Positions 60,779 through 64,000 of a stretch of DNA of 64,000 nucleotides are shown here, in pieces. The DNA comes from Gammaproteobacteria bacterium UBA5109. GTDB taxonomy: Bacteria; Pseudomonadota; Gammaproteobacteria; Pseudomonadales; Pseudohongiellaceae. A program made the translations under genes and the position numbers. The stretch spans positions 411,823 through 475,822 of the forward strand of contig DHZH01000006.1 of assembly GCA_002414385.1 (NCBI GenBank), in the 5' to 3' direction. The notes beneath the pieces are model-generated. The model made no database searches. It was not told the DNA's origin and was given only the letters and a program-made list of their open reading frames with translations. Each line of letters opens with the position of its first letter. The stretch's first letter is position 1.

Positions 60779-61357
60779 TTGCCCCTGGTTAGTAAGCTGG
60801 AAAAAGCCGACAAAGATGCCCGGTTGATGCTGGCCTATACCAGGGGCGATACCGGTGCTTTTGAAACGCTGTATGGCAAGCACAAGGATGCGCTATACCG
60901 TTACTTCCTCAGGCAATGTGGCAATCAGGCTCTGGCTGAGGAACTGTACCAGGAAGTCTGGATAAGGGTGATCAAGGCCAGGGAGACATACAAACACAAG
61001 GCAAAGTTTACCACCTGGCTTTATCGTATCGCCCATAACATCCTGATTGATTATTTCCGCAAGCCGGCCGGGCAGAATGATGAGGATATTGATACACAAG
61101 GCATACCGGCTAATGCCAGTAATGATCCGGATGTTATCCTTGGTAGTCAGGAAAAGATTCAACGCTTTCGGGTACAGTTGGAAACCCTGCCAAAGGAACA
61201 GCGTGAAGTTTTTTTGCTGAAAGAGGAAGCGGGGCTCAGTCTTGAAGATATTGCACTAACGACAGGGGACAGTTTTGAAACAGTCAAAAGCCGCTTACGA
61301 TATGCAATCAGTAAATTAAAGCAGTCACTACAGTGTGATGAAGACGATGAACAATAA
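60779..61357 (+). CDS. RNA polymerase sigma-70 factor, ECF type
   Basis: The product has region 2 (DALYRYFLRQCGNQALAEEL, YQEVWIRVIKARETYKHKAK and TWLYRIAHNILIDYFR) and region 4 (LPKEQREVFLLKEEAGLSLE and SFETVKSRLRYAISKLKQ), with no region 1 or 3, as in ECF factors. No ATG is available: TTG 60779 with AGGA eight bases upstream is preferred (192 residues); another TTG lies at 60740. A membrane protein gene starts immediately after the stop. Confidence 0.88.
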   Translation: MPLVSKLEKADKDARLMLAYTRGDTGAFETLYGKHKDALYRYFLRQCGNQALAEELYQEVWIRVIKARETYKHKAKFTTWLYRIAHNILIDYFRKPAGQNDEDIDTQGIPANASNDPDVILGSQEKIQRFRVQLETLPKEQREVFLLKEEAGLSLEDIALTTGDSFETVKSRLRYAISKLKQSLQCDEDDEQ

Positions 61358-62068
61358 ATGAGTATGAAAGAACCTGACGATAAAAATTTGGGAAAATATC
61401 TACAGGGTAAAGACAAGGTTTCTTCTACCTATGCACAACTGCATTCGGAAAAACCCTCGGCAGAAATTGACGATAGAATTCTGCAGGCTGCCCGTAAAGC
61501 GGTTGAAGGTCAGACTCAAGGTAAGAAAACCATCCCGTATCAGGCCTATTCAATTGCAGCAAGTGTTTGCCTGATGGTACTGGCGGCGGCTTTGTTTCTG
61601 GATAATGAAGTACAACTGAGGCCGCAGACATTTGAAACACGGGCCATTCCGCAAAGTGACATGCCTCTGGATGAAAATGCGGCGGCTGAAGCTGAAACTT
61701 TTCAGGCAGATGCAATCCAGGCGACCCAGAGACTGGAAGAAGCCCGCGGGGCAGCAGAAGCGCTGAATGCCCCAGCTGCCAGCAGGGTTGCCACCCAGAC
61801 TGCGCCAGAGAGTGTTGAGGAAGTGGTAATTGCTGCCGAACAAGGCCTGATTACAGAGGATGCGATTGTCACTCAAACGCTGGAAGCGGCCCCGGTAGCA
61901 ACAGCTTACCGTGAGAATATGGATAGCTGGCTGATTGAAATTCAGCGTTTACAGGCAATTGAGCCGGCCCAGGCTGCAGAAGAAATCCGGCTCTTCTCTG
62001 AAGCCTATCCGGACATCAGTGTTGAGGACAGGCTTGATGAATTAAATGAAAATAGTGAAATAAATTAA
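61358..62068 (+). CDS. Putative anti-sigma factor, single-pass membrane protein
   Basis: The 236-residue product has a soluble N-terminal part of about 60 residues, one transmembrane helix near 64-82 (IAASVCLMVLAAALFLD) and an Ala/Glu-rich periplasmic region. It starts at the base after the stop of the sigma factor gene. No zinc motif is seen, so the anti-sigma label rests on position and topology alone. Confidence 0.6.
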   Translation: MSMKEPDDKNLGKYLQGKDKVSSTYAQLHSEKPSAEIDDRILQAARKAVEGQTQGKKTIPYQAYSIAASVCLMVLAAALFLDNEVQLRPQTFETRAIPQSDMPLDENAAAEAETFQADAIQATQRLEEARGAAEALNAPAASRVATQTAPESVEEVVIAAEQGLITEDAIVTQTLEAAPVATAYRENMDSWLIEIQRLQAIEPAQAAEEIRLFSEAYPDISVEDRLDELNENSEIN

Positions 62069-62097
62069 TGAACTTATAACCCTTCAAGGAGTATTTA

Positions 62098-62571
62098 ATG
62101 GCTTTACCAAAAGTAGGCAATTTGGCACCGGCTTTCACACTGGAAGACCAGGATGGCAGGAAACACAGCCTGAAAGATTACAAAGGCAAAATTATAGTGC
62201 TGTATTTTTATCCGAAGGCCATGACACCTGGTTGTACAGTGCAGGCGCATGGCATTCGGGACAGCGCCAAAGAACTTAAAAAACTCGGCGTTGAAGTACT
62301 GGGTGTCAGTATAGATCCGGTCAAGCGACTGGCGAAATTTGCCGAACGTGATGGCTTGAATTTCACGCTGCTGTCAGATGAGGATCACGCAGTAGCGGAC
62401 AAGTATAATGCCTGGGGTCTGAAAAAGTTCATGGGCAAAGAATACATGGGCCTCAAGCGTATGACCTTTATTATCGGCAAGGACGGAAAACTCAAACACA
62501 TCATGGAAAAAGTAAAAACCAAAACCCATCATGATGATGTGATTGACTATATCAAGGAAAACCTGCAGTAA
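62098..62571 (+). CDS. bcp: Bcp-type thioredoxin-dependent peroxiredoxin
   Basis: Bcp reduces peroxides. The 157-residue product has the active motif TPGCTVQAHGIRDSAKEL with peroxidatic Cys46. The resolving Cys of E. coli Bcp, five residues later, is His51 here, so the enzyme would work as a one-Cys form. An AAGGAG site precedes the ATG. It is nine bases before the hydrolase gene. Confidence 0.9.
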   Translation: MALPKVGNLAPAFTLEDQDGRKHSLKDYKGKIIVLYFYPKAMTPGCTVQAHGIRDSAKELKKLGVEVLGVSIDPVKRLAKFAERDGLNFTLLSDEDHAVADKYNAWGLKKFMGKEYMGLKRMTFIIGKDGKLKHIMEKVKTKTHHDDVIDYIKENLQ

Positions 62572-62579
62572 AACTTCCG

Positions 62580-63344
62580 ATGCTTCTATTTTACAAGCAG
62601 TATTCCGACAGCGGAGCGCCGCTGTTAATTTTACATGGCCTGTTCGGTCATCAGGGAAACTGGGCCGGGCCGGCTCGGGAACTCGCTGACGAATTTTCCG
62701 TCTATGGTCTCGATGCCCGTAATCATGGCTCGTCTGAACATACAAAGCTCATGACTTATTCAGACATGGCGGAGGATGTTCGGGAAACCATGGATGAGCT
62801 GGGCATTGAGCAGGCAGACTTTATTGGTCATTCCATGGGTGGCAAAACAGCCATGCAGTTTGCCCTGAATTGGCCGGATCGGGTCAAGCGTCTGTTGGTT
62901 GTTGATATTGCACCGGTTGCTTACAAGGGTGGTCCGGACCCTGTCCTGAATGCTTTACTCAAGCTGGATTTAGCTGCAATCAGTTCACGGCAGGAAGCCG
63001 ATATTTTGCTCGAAGCCGATATTCCTGAAAAGGCAATCCGCGATTTTTTACTGACAAATTTACGGCGTGACAGGAATGGTTTTCGCTGGCGAATGAATCT
63101 CATGGCAATAAATAAGTGCTACTCTGATTTGCGCGGGGCTCTGAATGGAGATTCACCATTTCCAGGTCCCACACTTTTTATCAAAGGTGAGCTCTCTGGT
63201 TATTTGCAGCCAGCTTACAAGGAACAGACTATCAGATTATTTCCCGAGGCACAGATAAAAACGGTTTCTGGTGCCGGGCACTGGGTACACAGCGAAAAAC
63301 CGCAACAATTTATAAAACTGGCGCGCCGCTTTCTGCTGGACTAG
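62580..63344 (+). CDS. Alpha/beta hydrolase, YbfF-like esterase
   Basis: The 254-residue product has the oxyanion region LLILHGLFGHQGNW, the nucleophile elbow GHSMGGKTAM (Ser), and a C-terminal GAGHWVHSEKP that supplies the catalytic His. The pattern matches YbfF of E. coli. It follows bcp by nine bases, so the two may share a transcript. Substrate is unknown. Confidence 0.88.
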   Translation: MLLFYKQYSDSGAPLLILHGLFGHQGNWAGPARELADEFSVYGLDARNHGSSEHTKLMTYSDMAEDVRETMDELGIEQADFIGHSMGGKTAMQFALNWPDRVKRLLVVDIAPVAYKGGPDPVLNALLKLDLAAISSRQEADILLEADIPEKAIRDFLLTNLRRDRNGFRWRMNLMAINKCYSDLRGALNGDSPFPGPTLFIKGELSGYLQPAYKEQTIRLFPEAQIKTVSGAGHWVHSEKPQQFIKLARRFLLD

Positions 63345-63360
63345 CGAACAGTTTCTGCTG

Positions 63361-63936
63361 TTATTGCAGGCGGCAGTTTTTTGAGAATTGGGTCTTGAGG
63401 AATTCCATCTGATCAGCACGAATACGACGGCTGTTCATCAGCGCCAGGTACTCAGCGGGATTAGGCTCAAAGGGAAGCGCCAGGAGTTCCATATGCGCTT
63501 CTTCGGGGGTGCGGTCCTGTTTGAAGTGATTGCAACGACGGCAGGCGGCAACGACATTGGTCCAGATATTTTGCCCGCCCCTGGAAGTAGGCAGAATGTG
63601 ATCACAGCTTAGATCTTTATCCAGGTATTCTTTACCGCAATACATGCACAGATTCTGGTCACGGCGAAACAGAATTTTGTTGGTCAGTGCTGGTTTTTTA
63701 TTGTGGTGATGATGAACATCCCCGGCGCAGGCGATGATACTGTGCAGTTTAATAAAACTGCGTTCACCATTTAAACGTGAAGTTCCACCCCACACTGTTC
63801 TTACTGTATCACCCAGTGTCCAGGTAACGAGTTCTCGAGCGTAAAGGGTAGTGGCGTCCTGCCAGGTAAGCCATTCGATTGGGCTACCAGCAACGTTCAA
63901 ACGAAGGATTTGAGCGTAACTGTCATCAAATTGCAT
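63361..63936 (-). CDS. HNH endonuclease family protein
   Basis: The 191-residue product has an HNH domain with zinc-type cysteines: CMYCGKEY, then SCDHILPTSRGGQNIWTNVV and ACRRCNHFKQDRTPEEA. The N-terminal 80 residues are unclassified (SPIEWLTWQDATTLYARELV). Such stand-alone chromosomal HNH proteins are common in gammaproteobacteria; target and purpose are unknown. It converges with the hydrolase gene. Confidence 0.82.
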   Translation of the reverse strand: MQFDDSYAQILRLNVAGSPIEWLTWQDATTLYARELVTWTLGDTVRTVWGGTSRLNGERSFIKLHSIIACAGDVHHHHNKKPALTNKILFRRDQNLCMYCGKEYLDKDLSCDHILPTSRGGQNIWTNVVAACRRCNHFKQDRTPEEAHMELLALPFEPNPAEYLALMNSRRIRADQMEFLKTQFSKNCRLQ

Positions 63937-64000
63937 AGAGTATCAGTCATCAATATGACGCGCTTACACTACCCACAATTTGAGTAGGGGTCAATAGTCT

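Overview
The window is a chromosomal segment of a gammaproteobacterium of moderate GC content. Supporting evidence is the tyrU-glyT-thrT-tufB-like tRNA/tuf transcription unit, tuf followed by tRNA-Trp, secE and nusG, contiguous rpoBC, str, S10, spc and alpha ribosomal operons, an E. coli-like CRP, NtrC/sigma-54 signals and a Pseudomonas-type REP pair. The lineage cannot be fixed from sequence alone; a marine, non-enteric group is my guess. No transposase, prophage, plasmid or CRISPR is visible, so this is mostly core genome with a more individual right-hand third.

Layout. 1-4.7 kb: the 3' part of a type II secretion operon (gspK fragment, gspL, gspM, gspC, gspD) closed by a terminator. 4.8-8.2 kb: nitrogen module with amt-glnK on the minus strand divergent from a second amt, sharing an NtrC-type site and sigma-54 promoters. 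8.4-10.9 kb: birA, coaX and a SPOR protein. 11-13.9 kb: tRNA-Tyr, -Gly, -Thr, tuf, tRNA-Trp, secE, nusG. 14-25 kb: rplKA, rplJL, rpoBC. 25-28 kb: rpsL, rpsG, fusA. 28.2-29.1 kb: a secreted trypsin-like protein where tufA often lies. 29.3-43.6 kb: S10, spc and alpha operons, ending with rplQ and a strong terminator.

The right part carries cfa-crp, a POT transporter, small exported or membrane proteins (DUF6152-like, DUF3307, glycine zipper), a PepSY/response regulator/histidine kinase module, a diguanylate cyclase, a GH84-like glycosidase, a DUF481 outer-membrane protein and pgi. Next come an intact tRNA-Thr(UGT) flanked by three odd tRNA-Thr-like copies, a DUF3237 protein, an AT-rich intergenic region with a cluster of DnaA-box matches, a thioesterase, a VWA lipoprotein, a sigma factor with a putative anti-sigma factor, a Bcp-type peroxiredoxin, a YbfF-type hydrolase and an HNH endonuclease.

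The most unusual signals are the tRNA-Thr-like array (56.8-57.4 kb), the DnaA-box cluster (58.1-58.4 kb), the protease gene between fusA and rpsJ, and a 42-bp perfect palindrome between rplA and rplJ whose core recurs in a hairpin between rpsJ and rplC. These come from reading the sequence by eye; none was tested by database search or folding software.
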